A model generated the notes under the pieces. The model did not search any database. It saw only the letters and a program-made list of their open reading frames with translations, and was not told the DNA's origin. The translations under genes were made by a program, and so were the position numbers. A DNA stretch of 64,000 bases, from positions 5,387,001 through 5,451,000 of the forward strand of contig NZ_OBMJ01000001.1 in NCBI RefSeq assembly GCF_900199205.1. Direction: 5' to 3'. Positions 34,310-42,957 of the stretch are shown in pieces. The DNA is from Streptomyces sp. 1331.2. GTDB lineage: Bacteria > Actinomycetota > Actinomycetes > Streptomycetales > Streptomycetaceae. Position 1 is the stretch's first letter. Every line of letters starts with the position of its first letter.

Positions 34310-34809
34310 GGTTCCGTTCCGGCCGTGAACTGGCCGGAAACCGCCCCTGGCACGGCCGGAACTGTGACGTGCCCCGCCCGCGCGGCGCTGCGCGCTACTC
34401 GGTGGTAGGGGTGGCGGTCCTGAGTGCTGGTCAGTGACTGCCGGTGGTGATCGAACTTTGTCCGGACCATGAAAACCGTGTTCATGAGTTTGCAATGCCG
34501 TAGCACAACTGATGAACCGCCATGCATACGGTTTCGGTAATGAACCGGCCAATCCGTGGCATGCATCTGTCATTGGCGGCCGGTTTGCTGCCACGATTCC
34601 TCCCGGCTGCAGACGAGGGGGCCCCACCTCCCGGTGCAGCTGTTCCAGTCCAGGTGCAGCGCGTCCCGACCTCGCAACGGGTTGAGAGCACCGCAACCCG
34701 CTATCGCACCCCCGTCGCACCCGCCGGGGGCCCCCACTGCGCCGCAACCCCGCGGCCCAGGTTTTCTCTCCACCGGCGCGACCCAGCGCCGGTCGGAAAA
34801 GGAGTCCGC
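34310..34809 (+). promoter_or_regulatory. 500-bp leader of the M4 protease gene
   Basis: No protein-like frame. CATGAA (34468-34473) and TTCATG (34481-34486) form an inverted repeat in a locally AT-rich stretch (34450-34560), the likeliest promoter/operator. CGGGTTG and CAACCCG around 34677-34701 form a second inverted repeat. AAAAGGAGT (34797-34805) is the ribosome binding site. Confidence 0.4.
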
Positions 34810-37146
34810 ATGTCCCGTTACGCTCACGCTCGGAAGGCGGCGGTCGTCATGGCCGCCACCACCGCGCTGCTGGTCACCGGCATACCGGTCATCGCCCAGG
34901 CGGCCACGCCGGACGCGCCGGCCGCCGTCGCCGCCCAGCAGACCACCCGGGCCGCGCTGATCGCCTCGGCGAACCAGCAGACCACCTCCCTCGCCCAGGC
35001 CCTCGGCCTGAGCGGCCAGGAGAAGCTGGTCACCAAGGACGTCGTCCAGGACTCCAACGGCGGTCGCCACCTGCGCTACGAGCGCACCTACGCCGGACTC
35101 CCCGTCCTCGGCGGCGACCTGATCGTCCACCAGGACGCGAACGGTGCCACCAAGAGCGTGACCAAGGCCAGTGAGGCCAACCTCGCCGGCGTCGACACCG
35201 CCCCGGCCCTGGCCGCGCCGAAGGCCCAGGCCGCCGCGCTCGCCGCCGAGGAGGGCTCCGCCGTCGACACCGCCCCGCGCCTGGTGGTGTGGGCCGCCGA
35301 CGGGACCCCGAAGCTCGCCTGGGAGACCGTCCTCTCCGGCCGCGAGTCCGACGGCACCCCGAGCAAGCTGCACGTGGTGACCGACGCCAGGACCGGCGAC
35401 GTGCTCAGCAAGGCCGACGGCATCCAGCGCGGCTCCGGCAACGGCGTGTTCGTCGGCAACGTGCCGCTGACCACCACCCAGAGCGGCTCGACCTACTCGC
35501 TGAAGGACGCCACCCGCGGCGGCCAGTCCACCACCGACATGAACAACGGCACCTCCGGCAACGGCACGCTGTTCTCCAAGTCGAGCGACACCTGGGGCAA
35601 CGGCCTGGCCAGCAACCGCGAGTCCGCCGCCGTCGACGCCCAGTACGGCGCGGCGGTCACCTGGGACTTCTACAAGAACACCTTCGGCCGCAACGGCATC
35701 CGCAACGACGGCGTCGGCGCCGCCAGCCGGGTCCACTACGACACCGGCTACGTCAACGCCTTCTGGGACGACGGCTGCTTCTGCATGACCTACGGCGACG
35801 GCTCGGGCGACACCCACCCGCTGACCGAGCTCGACGTCTCCGGCCACGAGATGAGCCACGGCGTCACCGCCGCCACCGCCAACCTGAACTACTCGGGCGA
35901 GTCCGGCGGCCTCAACGAGGCCACCTCGGACATCTTCGGCACCATGGTCGAGTTCTACGCGAACCTGCCGAAGGACGTGCCGGACTACCTGATCGGCGAG
36001 CTGATCGACATCAACGGCAACGGCACGCCGCTGCGCTACATGGACAAGCCCTCCAAGGACGGTCAGTCCGCGGACTCCTGGTACTCGGGCGTCGGCAACC
36101 TGGACGTGCACTACTCGTCCGGTGTCGCCAACCACTTCTTCTACCTGCTGGCCGAGGGCAGCGGCGCCAAGGTGATCAACGGCGTCAGCTACAACAGCCC
36201 GACGGTCAACAACATCACCGTCACCGGCATCGGCCGGGACAAGGCGGAGCAGGTCTGGTACAAGGCGCTGACCGCGTACATGACCTCCACCACCAACTAC
36301 GCGGCCGCCCGTACCGCGACCCTGAACGCGGCCACCGACCTGTACGGCGCGAACAGCGCCGAGTACAACGCGGTCGCCACCGCCTGGGCCGCCGTCAACG
36401 TCGGCGGGCTGCCCAACCCGGGCGGCGTCACCGTCACCAACCCGGGCAACCAGTCGACCGCCGTCGGCACCGCCGTCAACCTGGCCATCAAGGCCTCCGG
36501 CGGCACCGCCCCGCTGTCGTACTCGGCCACCGGCCTGCCCGCCGGCCTGGCGATCAACGCCTCCACCGGCGCGATCACCGGCACCCCGACCACCGCCGGC
36601 ACCTCCAACGTGACCGTCACGGTCAAGGACTCGGCCGGCAAGTCGGGCACCACCAGCTTCACCTGGACGGTGACCACCGGTGGCGGCGGCAGCTGCACCC
36701 CGGCGCAGCTGCTGGGCAACGCGGGCTTCGAGACGGGCACGGCGGCGCCGTGGACGGCGAGCTCCGGTGTGGTCGACAACAGCTCCAGCCAGGCCGCGCA
36801 CGGCGGTTCGTGGAAGGCGTGGCTGAACGGCTACGGCTCCACCCACACCGACTCGCTGTCGCAGACGGTCACCATCCCGGCGGGCTGCAAGGCCACGCTG
36901 AGCTTCTGGCTGCACATCGACACCGCGGAGACCGGCACCACCGCGTACGACAAGCTGACCGTGTCGGTGAACGGCACCACGCTGAAGACCTACTCCAACG
37001 TGGACGCCGCGGCCGGCTACCAGCAGCGCACCTTCGACCTGTCGGCCTACGCGGGCCAGACGGTCACTGTGAAGTTCAACGGCACCGAGGACTCCTCGCT
37101 GCAGACGAGCTTCGTGATCGACGACACCTCCGTCCAGACCGGCTGA
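34810..37146 (+). CDS. secreted M4-family (thermolysin-like) metalloprotease
   Basis: Extracellular zinc endopeptidase, 778 residues. It has a signal peptide (1-28, IPVIAQA); an FTP/PepSY inhibitory propeptide (to about 210; RYERTYAGLPVLGGDLIVH); and the M4 catalytic domain with zinc ligands H346 and H350 (GHEMSH) and E370 (GGLNEATSD). HYSSGVANHFFYLLA contains the transition-state His. A putative-Ig (He_PIG) domain follows (SATGLPAGLAINASTGAITGTPTTAGT). The C-terminal jelly-roll-like module (LLGNAGFETG ... FVIDDTSVQTG) resembles P/CBM-type domains for substrate or wall binding. The ATG has a strong AGGAG 5 bp upstream. Confidence 0.95.
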   Translation: MSRYAHARKAAVVMAATTALLVTGIPVIAQAATPDAPAAVAAQQTTRAALIASANQQTTSLAQALGLSGQEKLVTKDVVQDSNGGRHLRYERTYAGLPVLGGDLIVHQDANGATKSVTKASEANLAGVDTAPALAAPKAQAAALAAEEGSAVDTAPRLVVWAADGTPKLAWETVLSGRESDGTPSKLHVVTDARTGDVLSKADGIQRGSGNGVFVGNVPLTTTQSGSTYSLKDATRGGQSTTDMNNGTSGNGTLFSKSSDTWGNGLASNRESAAVDAQYGAAVTWDFYKNTFGRNGIRNDGVGAASRVHYDTGYVNAFWDDGCFCMTYGDGSGDTHPLTELDVSGHEMSHGVTAATANLNYSGESGGLNEATSDIFGTMVEFYANLPKDVPDYLIGELIDINGNGTPLRYMDKPSKDGQSADSWYSGVGNLDVHYSSGVANHFFYLLAEGSGAKVINGVSYNSPTVNNITVTGIGRDKAEQVWYKALTAYMTSTTNYAAARTATLNAATDLYGANSAEYNAVATAWAAVNVGGLPNPGGVTVTNPGNQSTAVGTAVNLAIKASGGTAPLSYSATGLPAGLAINASTGAITGTPTTAGTSNVTVTVKDSAGKSGTTSFTWTVTTGGGGSCTPAQLLGNAGFETGTAAPWTASSGVVDNSSSQAAHGGSWKAWLNGYGSTHTDSLSQTVTIPAGCKATLSFWLHIDTAETGTTAYDKLTVSVNGTTLKTYSNVDAAAGYQQRTFDLSAYAGQTVTVKFNGTEDSSLQTSFVIDDTSVQTG

Positions 37147-37190
37147 GCCCGGTCCGGCTCCTGAGGGGCCGGTGAACCAGGACAGGTGAG

Positions 37191-37218
37191 GGGCCCGGCG
37201 GCTACGGCTGCCGGGCCC
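37191..37218 (+). terminator. terminator after M4 protease gene
   Basis: GGGCCCGGC (37191-37199) and GCCGGGCCC (37210-37218), followed by TTGTCGT. Confidence 0.7.
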
Positions 37219-37303
37219 TTGTCGTATGCCCTGTTCGGGTGGCCAACCGGCTGCCGCTCCGGGGCCCGTTCCGGTGTCCGCTCCGGTTTCCGCTCCGGCG
37301 ATG

Positions 37304-37398
37304 CAGAAACGTATCTTCCTGAAGTCTTGACGGTGTCTCCCGGTGACCCTAGGTTCGGCGCTGCAAGTTTCCGGCAAGTTACAGAAACTTCCTGCAGG
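37304..37398 (+). promoter_or_regulatory. alpha-amylase promoter with operator-like repeats
   Basis: TTGACG (37327-37332), 17 bp, TAGGTT (37350-37355): a near-ideal vegetative promoter. Upstream CAGAAAC (37304) plus TTCCTGAAG, and downstream CTGCAAGTTTC and CAGAAACTTCCTGCAGG (37382-37398), form related direct and inverted repeats flanking the promoter. Streptomycete amylase promoters are known to carry CTGCAAG/CTTGCAG-type repeats for maltose induction and glucose repression via MalR/Reg1. The regulator's identity is inferred. Confidence 0.65.
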
Positions 37399-37440
37399 CT
37401 TCACCTCGGCTGCCCCACCCCAGCCACCCCAGGAGACGAC

Positions 37441-39177
37441 GTGGTCACCACCGCCCCCCACCGCCGGCCCGCCCGCGCGGCCGGCGCGCTCGCCGCCTCG
37501 GCGGCGCTCGCGCTCTCGCTCGGCACCGCCCTCGGCGCCCCCGCCGCCCAGGCCTCCCCGCCCGCCAACAACGGCAAGGACGTCACCGCCACGCTCTTCG
37601 AGTGGCGCTTCGACTCCGTCGCCCAGGCCTGCACCTCGACACTCGGCCCGAAGGGCTACGGCTTCGTCGAGGTCTCGCCGCCGCAGGAGCACATCCAGGG
37701 CTCCCAGTGGTGGACCTCCTACCAGCCGGTCGGCTACAAGATCGCCGGGCGGCTCGGCGACCGCACCTCCTTCAAGAACATGGTCGACACCTGCCACGCG
37801 GCCGGGGTCAAGGTGATCGCCGACGCGGTCGTCAACCACATGTCGGCCGGCTCCGGCACCGGCACCGGCGGCACGGTCTACAGCAAGTACACCTACCCCG
37901 GCACGTACCAGGACCAGGACTTCCACTCCTGCCGCCAGCCGATCAGCGACTACCAGGACCGCTCCAACGTCCAGAACTGCGAACTGGTGAACCTCGCCGA
38001 CCTGGACACCGGCAGCACGTACGTCCAGACCACCATCGCGCACTACCTGGACGACCTCGGCTCGCTCGGCGTGGACGGCTACCGGATCGACGCCGCCAAG
38101 CACATCGCCGCCACCGACCTCGCCGCGATCAAGGCCAAGATGGCCAACCCCAAGGCCTACTGGGTCCAGGAGGTCATCTACGGCGCCGGCGAGCCGATCC
38201 AGCCCACCGAGTACACCGGCAACGGCGACGTGGACGAGTTCCGGGTCGGCACCGACCTCAAGCGCATCTTCACCAGCGACAAGCTCGCCAACCTCAACGG
38301 CTGGGGCGCCTCCTGGGGCTACCTGCCGAGCAACCAGGCGCGCAGCTTCCTCGACAACTGGGACACCGAGCGCAACGGCTCCACCCTCAACTACACCTAC
38401 GGCAACACCTACACGCTGGCCAACGTCTTCCTGCTGGCCTCGACGTACGGCTCGCCCAACATCTACTCCGGCTACTCCTTCACCAACAAGGACGACGGCC
38501 CGCCCAACGGCGGCACCGTCAACGCCTGCTACCAGGACGGCTGGAACTGCACCCACGCCTGGCGGCAGGTCGCCAACATGGTCGGCTTCCGCAACGCCGT
38601 CGCGGGCACCGGGGTGACCGACTGGTGGTCCAACGGCAACAACGCGATCGCCTTCGGCCGCGGCAACAAGGGCTACGTGGCGATCAACCACGAGAGCGGC
38701 GCGATCACCCAGACCTTCCAGACCGGTCTGCCGGCCGGCACCTACTGCGACGTCCAGCACGGTGACCCGCAGGCGGGTGGCGGCTGCACCGGGCCGACCT
38801 ACCAGGTCGGCGCCAACGGGCAGTTCACTGCGACGGTCGGCGCGGGCGACGCGGTCGCGCTGTACGTCCAGCCCGGTGCGGCCGTCTCCGGCGCCTCGTT
38901 CAACGTCAACGCGACCACCACGGTCGGCCAGAACGTCTACGTGGTCGGCGACGCCGCGGCGCTCGGCGGCTGGGACCCGGCGAAGGCGCTGCCGCTGTCG
39001 TCCGCCGGCTACCCGGTCTGGTCGCTGGCGCTCTCGCTGCCGGCCGGCACCTCGTTCCAGTACAAGTACGTCCGCAAGGACGCGAGCGGCGCGGTGACCT
39101 GGGAGTCCGGCGCCAACCGGACCGCGACGGTGCCCGCGGGCGGGGTGGTCACGCTGAACGACACCTGGCGGCCATAG
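37441..39177 (+). CDS. secreted alpha-amylase (GH13) with CBM20 starch-binding domain
   Basis: Endo-acting amylase, 578 residues from a GTG with AGGAG 5 bp upstream. The signal peptide ends at AAQA-SPP. The GH13 barrel begins KDVTATLFEWRFDSVAQAC. Region I is DAVVNHMS, the nucleophile D217 lies in DGYRIDAAKH, acid E244 in WVQEVIYG, and D308 in FLDNWDTERNG. In that last motif the position usually held by His in region IV is Trp (W307). After the C-domain a CBM20 follows (SFNVNATTTVGQNVYVVGDAAALGGWDPAKAL to the end), which anchors the enzyme to raw starch. Monocistronic between two strong terminators. Confidence 0.96.
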   Translation: MVTTAPHRRPARAAGALAASAALALSLGTALGAPAAQASPPANNGKDVTATLFEWRFDSVAQACTSTLGPKGYGFVEVSPPQEHIQGSQWWTSYQPVGYKIAGRLGDRTSFKNMVDTCHAAGVKVIADAVVNHMSAGSGTGTGGTVYSKYTYPGTYQDQDFHSCRQPISDYQDRSNVQNCELVNLADLDTGSTYVQTTIAHYLDDLGSLGVDGYRIDAAKHIAATDLAAIKAKMANPKAYWVQEVIYGAGEPIQPTEYTGNGDVDEFRVGTDLKRIFTSDKLANLNGWGASWGYLPSNQARSFLDNWDTERNGSTLNYTYGNTYTLANVFLLASTYGSPNIYSGYSFTNKDDGPPNGGTVNACYQDGWNCTHAWRQVANMVGFRNAVAGTGVTDWWSNGNNAIAFGRGNKGYVAINHESGAITQTFQTGLPAGTYCDVQHGDPQAGGGCTGPTYQVGANGQFTATVGAGDAVALYVQPGAAVSGASFNVNATTTVGQNVYVVGDAAALGGWDPAKALPLSSAGYPVWSLALSLPAGTSFQYKYVRKDASGAVTWESGANRTATVPAGGVVTLNDTWRP

Positions 39178-39224
39178 CGGGCCTCGCTGCTTCGCCCCTT
39201 TGCCCCTTCGCCCCCTTCGCCACC

Positions 39225-39264
39225 GAGGGAACCCCCGTCAGCTCCGGCTGACGGGGGTTCCCTC
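39225..39264. terminator. strong terminator after alpha-amylase gene
   Basis: Perfect 18-bp arms: GAGGGAACCCCCGTCAGC (39225-39242) and its complement (39247-39264) around TCCG. It serves both the amylase and the convergent SDR gene. Confidence 0.85.
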
Positions 39265-39333
39265 GTACGGTTTCGTACGAACCCGTCCGTAGCTGTCCGA
39301 GGCCGTATGACGCCGTACGAAGCCGGAAAGGCC

Positions 39334-40077
39334 CTAGCCGCGCCCGATGTACGGCATGGCCGTCGCCATCACGGTGGCGAACTGCACGTTGGCCTCCAGC
39401 GGCAGCGCGGCCATGTGCCGCACGGTGCGTGCGACGTCCGCCACGTCCATGGTCGGCTCGGGGGCGATCCGGCCGTCCGCCTGCCGCACGCCCGCGCTCA
39501 TCGCCGCCGTCATGTCGGTCGCCGCGTTGCCGATGTCGATCTGTCCGCAGGCGATCCGGTACGGGCGGCCGTCCAGCGACAGCGACTTGGTCAGGCCGGT
39601 GACGGCGTGCTTGGTCGCGGTGTAGGCGATCGAGTGCGGGCGGGGGACGTGCGCGGAGATCGAGCCGTTGTTGATGATCCGGCCGCCCTGCGGGTCCTGG
39701 GCCTTCATTTGCCGGAACGCGGCCCGGGCGCAGAGGAAGGCGCCGGTCAGGTTGAGGTCGACCACGGCCCGCCAGGCCTCGACCTCCAGCTCCTCCACCG
39801 GGACGGCCGGGCCGAAGCTGCCGGCGTTGTTGAACAGCAGGTCCACCCGGCCGTGGCGCTCGGCGGTCGTGGCGAACAGCGCGTCCACGGCGGCCGGGTC
39901 GGTGACGTCGGTCGGCAGCACGTCGGCCGGGGCGCCGCAGAGCCGGGCGGTCTCGTGCAGGGGCTCGGCCCGTCGGCCGGCCAGCACCGGCAGCCAGCCG
40001 GCCGCGGCCAGTTCGACCGCGACGGCGCGGCCGACACCGCTCCCGGCTCCGGTGACGACGGCGATCTGCTGGGGCAT
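39334..40077 (-). CDS. SDR-family NAD(P)-dependent oxidoreductase
   Basis: A 247-residue classical short-chain dehydrogenase. The cofactor motif is VVTGAGSGVGRAVAVELA (TGxxxGxG), with Arg residues in LAGRRAEPL that favour NADP(H). The NAG motif is LLFNNAGSFG, the catalytic Ser is in NNGSISAHVPRP, and Tyr/Lys are in YTATKHAVTGL (YxxxK). Substrate unknown. GAGGAG lies 7 bp upstream of the ATG at 40077. It is divergent from the esterase gene. Confidence 0.93.
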   Translation of the reverse strand: MPQQIAVVTGAGSGVGRAVAVELAAAGWLPVLAGRRAEPLHETARLCGAPADVLPTDVTDPAAVDALFATTAERHGRVDLLFNNAGSFGPAVPVEELEVEAWRAVVDLNLTGAFLCARAAFRQMKAQDPQGGRIINNGSISAHVPRPHSIAYTATKHAVTGLTKSLSLDGRPYRIACGQIDIGNAATDMTAAMSAGVRQADGRIAPEPTMDVADVARTVRHMAALPLEANVQFATVMATAMPYIGRG

Positions 40078-40502
40078 GGCGCTCTCCTCGCTGGCTGTTC
40101 TCGTGCCTGTTCCGGCGGCTGTCCGCCCGGTCGGCCCGGGAGAGATCGTCCCGGATCCGCGGGCCGCCGTCATTCGTCGAAGTGCCCAAAATCCGCTGGC
40201 CGGCCGGGAATGCGACGTCGGGTCCCGCGGTCGATCCCCGCCATCCGGCCCCCGCCGAACGGCGGGAGCGACAGGGGGTTTTACCTGATCGCGAACAAAC
40301 ATTGGATTTCCGGTGGCCGACGCGCAACCGGGCCACCCCGGCCCACGTCATAAGATCGCAGGAAGGCGCGCCCCCGCGAGGGGCGGCGCGCCACTGCTCC
40401 GGGGGCCGCACCAGCGTCGCGCCCCGGTCTGTCCGGCCCCACCGGGGGGCCGCCGCCCGGTCAGCCGGACCGGGCGCGACATTCGGTCGGAGAGTCCTCA
40501 CC
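40078..40502. other. 425-bp divergent spacer
   Basis: No coding frame. An AT-rich patch at 40280-40320 is followed by ATAAGAT near 40351, a plausible promoter for the plus-strand esterase. GGCGCGCC at 40366 and again at 40386 makes a hairpin in the predicted leader. GGAGAG (40489-40494) is the esterase ribosome binding site. Confidence 0.4.
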
Positions 40503-41552
40503 GTGCTTAGGCAGTCGTCCCGTTCCCGTGCCGTCCTGTCCGGCGCCGCCGTGCTCGCCCTGGCCGCCTCGCTCGCGGCCTGCGGGAGTTCCGGCGGTGG
40601 GAAGGGGGACAGTGCCAAGGCGGACGCCACCCCGTCCGCGACCGGCGGCGTCACCGGGACCCCGACCGGCACGGGCACCCCGGGCGGCGGGGCGCCCGCC
40701 GTGGCCGTGGGCAAGGTGCTGATGCCCACCGGCCCGAACGCCAGCCTGGCCAAGGCCCGGGACACCGCCGCCGGACCGATCTTCGTGACCACCGTGACCG
40801 GCGCGAAGTCGGGCGTCTCCGGCAAGGTCTGGGTCTGGCTGCCGCCCGAGTACAACGACCCCAAGTACGCCAAGACCGGCTTCCCGGTCCTCACCCTCTT
40901 CGCGGGCGGCCAGAGCAACGGCTACAACACCTGGACCGACAACCAGCTGCCGATCCAGGAGGAGAACGAGCAGCTGGTCAAGGAGGGCAAGGCCCACCCG
41001 TTCATCATGATCATGCCGGTGCAGAACTTCAACGGCGACGAGAAGAACGCGCTGGACTGCTCCGACATCCCGGGCCAGCCCAAGATGGGCACCTGGATGG
41101 CCGAGGACATCCCGGACTTCGTCCGCGCCAACTTCCGCACCGTCCAGGGCCGCGACGGCTGGGGCGTGATGGGCGCCTCCACCGGCGGGTTCTGCAGCGC
41201 CAAGCTCGCCCTGCAGCACCCCGAGGTCTACAAGGCCGCCGTACCGATCGACGGCTACTTCATCCCGGACTCGCTGCTGTGGAAGGGCCACGACGCCGAG
41301 CGCGCGGCCAACAACCCCGACGTGCTGGTCACGCAGGGCAAGGCCGACGTGAAGATGTACGTCACCGCGGGCGGTGCCAACCCGTACGAGACCAAGGTGG
41401 TCAAGAGCTGGGTGGGCAAGGCCGTCGCGCCGACCACCATCGAGTACTACGAACAGCCCGGGGGCAAGCACCTGACCTCGGACTTCAAGAAGATGATCCC
41501 GGACACGCTGGTGTGGCTGACCAAGAACCTGGCGGGGCCGGCGGCAGACTGA
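40503..41552 (+). CDS. secreted lipoprotein esterase of the antigen 85 / esterase D type
   Basis: A 349-residue alpha/beta hydrolase. The signal peptide ends in a lipobox, ASLAAC-GSSGG, so it should be lipid-anchored on the outer face of the membrane. A Thr/Gly/Pro-rich linker (about 30-75) leads to the hydrolase domain: SGKVWVWLPPEYNDPKYAKTG, then the nucleophile elbow GVMGASTGGF (Ser), AAVPIDGYF and the late EYYEQPGGKH, whose His is the probable catalytic base. The fold matches PF00756 esterases (trehalose mycolyltransferase/esterase D). Streptomycetes lack mycolic acids, so a different acyl substrate is expected. The start is GTG. Confidence 0.88.
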   Translation: MLRQSSRSRAVLSGAAVLALAASLAACGSSGGGKGDSAKADATPSATGGVTGTPTGTGTPGGGAPAVAVGKVLMPTGPNASLAKARDTAAGPIFVTTVTGAKSGVSGKVWVWLPPEYNDPKYAKTGFPVLTLFAGGQSNGYNTWTDNQLPIQEENEQLVKEGKAHPFIMIMPVQNFNGDEKNALDCSDIPGQPKMGTWMAEDIPDFVRANFRTVQGRDGWGVMGASTGGFCSAKLALQHPEVYKAAVPIDGYFIPDSLLWKGHDAERAANNPDVLVTQGKADVKMYVTAGGANPYETKVVKSWVGKAVAPTTIEYYEQPGGKHLTSDFKKMIPDTLVWLTKNLAGPAAD

Positions 41553-41617
41553 GCCGACCCGGCGGATCCGGCGGCGGACCGAGTCCCCGCTTCCTGCCCG
41601 CACCACCTGTCCTCCGT

Positions 41618-41661
41618 ACCGCCGGTGTCGGCGACGCGCTCGCGTCCCCGGCACCGGCGGT
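41618..41661 (+). terminator. terminator after esterase gene, within a 330-bp spacer
   Basis: ACCGCCGGTGTCGG (41618-41631) pairs with its near-perfect complement at 41648-41661. The remainder of the spacer (to 41882) has a GCGCAGG/CCTGCGC hairpin near 41758 and an AT-richer stretch at 41780-41815, likely the promoter of the hemerythrin gene. No other gene is seen. Confidence 0.6.
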
Positions 41662-41882
41662 CGGCATTTCCGCCGGGTCCGTGCGGTTCGCGGGTTCGCG
41701 GACCTTCCCCGAAGTCCCTTCGCCGGCCGTCTCCGGCGGGCTCCCGGGAACCCCCGCGCAGGCCTGTGACCTGCGCGTCAATCGGACATTGATTCGCTTC
41801 TGATCGACTTCGAGCACCTTGGCTGGGCGGTCCTGCACCGGCCGCCACCGCCCGCCCTGACCCAAGTCGTGAAGAGAGTGTC

Positions 41883-42791
41883 ATGCCGATCCACTTGCTG
41901 CCCCAGCCCGCCCCCATCGTGCCGGCGCCCCGGCAGCCCGGAGCCGACTCCCGGGTCGCCGACGCGTACGGATCGGCCTCGGACGAGGACCCGGCCACCG
42001 TACGGTTCGCCGGACTGCGCCTCGTCCACGCGGCGCTGCGCCGCGACCTCGCCCGGCTGCCCAACGCGCTGCGGCTGCTCCAGCCCGGCGAGGACGACAA
42101 GGGCGAGGCGCTGCTACGGCACTGGAACTTCCTGACCGCGATGCTGACCTGCCACCACGAGCAGCAGGACACCCGGCTCTGGCCGATCGTGCGCCGCTTC
42201 GCGCCCGAGCTGCGGCTGCTGCTCAACTGGCTGGAGGCCGACCACCACAACCTCGACCACTCCTTCACCCGGGTCACCACGCTGGTCCGGATCGCCAGCA
42301 GGGACACCGGCAGCGCCTGGCCCGTCGCGTACGCCATGGAGGACCTGGCGGCCCGACTGGAGACCCATCTGCGGATCGAGGAGCGACAGTTGCTGCCCCG
42401 GATGGAGCGGGTGGTGGCCGACGGCTCCCGGCTCGGCGGCCTGGGCGAGCTGCTGGACCTGCTGCGGGTGGCGGACGGCCCGGGCACGGCGGACGCGCTG
42501 GCCTGGCTGCTGGAGGGCGTCCAGCCGGCCGCGGTCGAGCGGCTGCTGGCGGAGTGCGACGACGACGTGGCCCGCAACTGGCCGCACTGGCAGGCGACCT
42601 ACCAGCGCTGCACCGCGCAGCTGTGGGGTCCGGGCGACGGCCTGGAGGACAGCGCTCCGGGTGAGGCCGTCGCCGGCGACCTGGGGACCGGCGATCTGGG
42701 GACCAACGGCCTGGGGACCGGCGATCCGGGGACCAACGGCCTGGGGACCGGCGATCTGGGGACCAACGGCCTGGGGACCGTCGCCGACTGA
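41883..42791 (+). CDS. hemerythrin/HHE-domain protein
   Basis: A 302-residue cytosolic protein whose central four-helix bundle carries the spaced His/Glu ligands of non-haem di-iron hemerythrin domains: MLTCHHEQQDTRLWPIV, LEADHHNLDHSFTRV and LETHLRIEERQLLPRM. Such domains bind oxygen or NO or protect iron centres; the role here is unknown. The C-terminal 45 residues are a low-complexity repeat, GDLGTNGLGT, encoded by an exact 30-bp tandem repeat. The start at 41883 is the most upstream ATG in the frame and follows GAAGAGAGTGTC. Confidence 0.88.
   Translation: MPIHLLPQPAPIVPAPRQPGADSRVADAYGSASDEDPATVRFAGLRLVHAALRRDLARLPNALRLLQPGEDDKGEALLRHWNFLTAMLTCHHEQQDTRLWPIVRRFAPELRLLLNWLEADHHNLDHSFTRVTTLVRIASRDTGSAWPVAYAMEDLAARLETHLRIEERQLLPRMERVVADGSRLGGLGELLDLLRVADGPGTADALAWLLEGVQPAAVERLLAECDDDVARNWPHWQATYQRCTAQLWGPGDGLEDSAPGEAVAGDLGTGDLGTNGLGTGDPGTNGLGTGDLGTNGLGTVAD
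42681..42780 (+). repeat. 30-bp tandem repeat in hemerythrin gene
   Basis: Units start at 42681, 42711 and 42741 with a partial fourth at 42771. They differ at single positions (GATCT versus GATCC). The repeat preserves frame. Confidence 0.9.
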
Positions 42792-42957
42792 GCGCCGGGC
42801 TTTTCGCGGGCCTTCGATCTACGCGCGTGGCATACGCTCTCGGCATATGCTGCACGGACGTCGGGCATCCGCTCGGCTCGGTACCTCCCCGGCGGCCCAC
42901 CCGCGCCCGCTTCCTCCCGAGGTCCGCCCTTCCGGCCCGTGGTGTTACGGTCCGCCG

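Noticed and set aside
28648..34566. Very long open frame antisense to the amylase-pullulanase gene
   Set aside because: Composition is Val/Gly/Arg/Leu-rich with no domain or signal, as expected from the mirror frame of high-GC coding DNA. The sense strand has clear GH13 motifs.
34570..38760. Long antisense open frame across the M4 protease and amylase genes
   Set aside because: Spans two unrelated genes and their terminator; low-complexity Val/Gly/Asp composition. A mirror-frame artefact.
40503..41552. Mycolyltransferase (antigen 85)
   Set aside because: The fold is similar, but the organism type does not make mycolic acids and the protein is a lipoprotein; called only as an esterase-type hydrolase.
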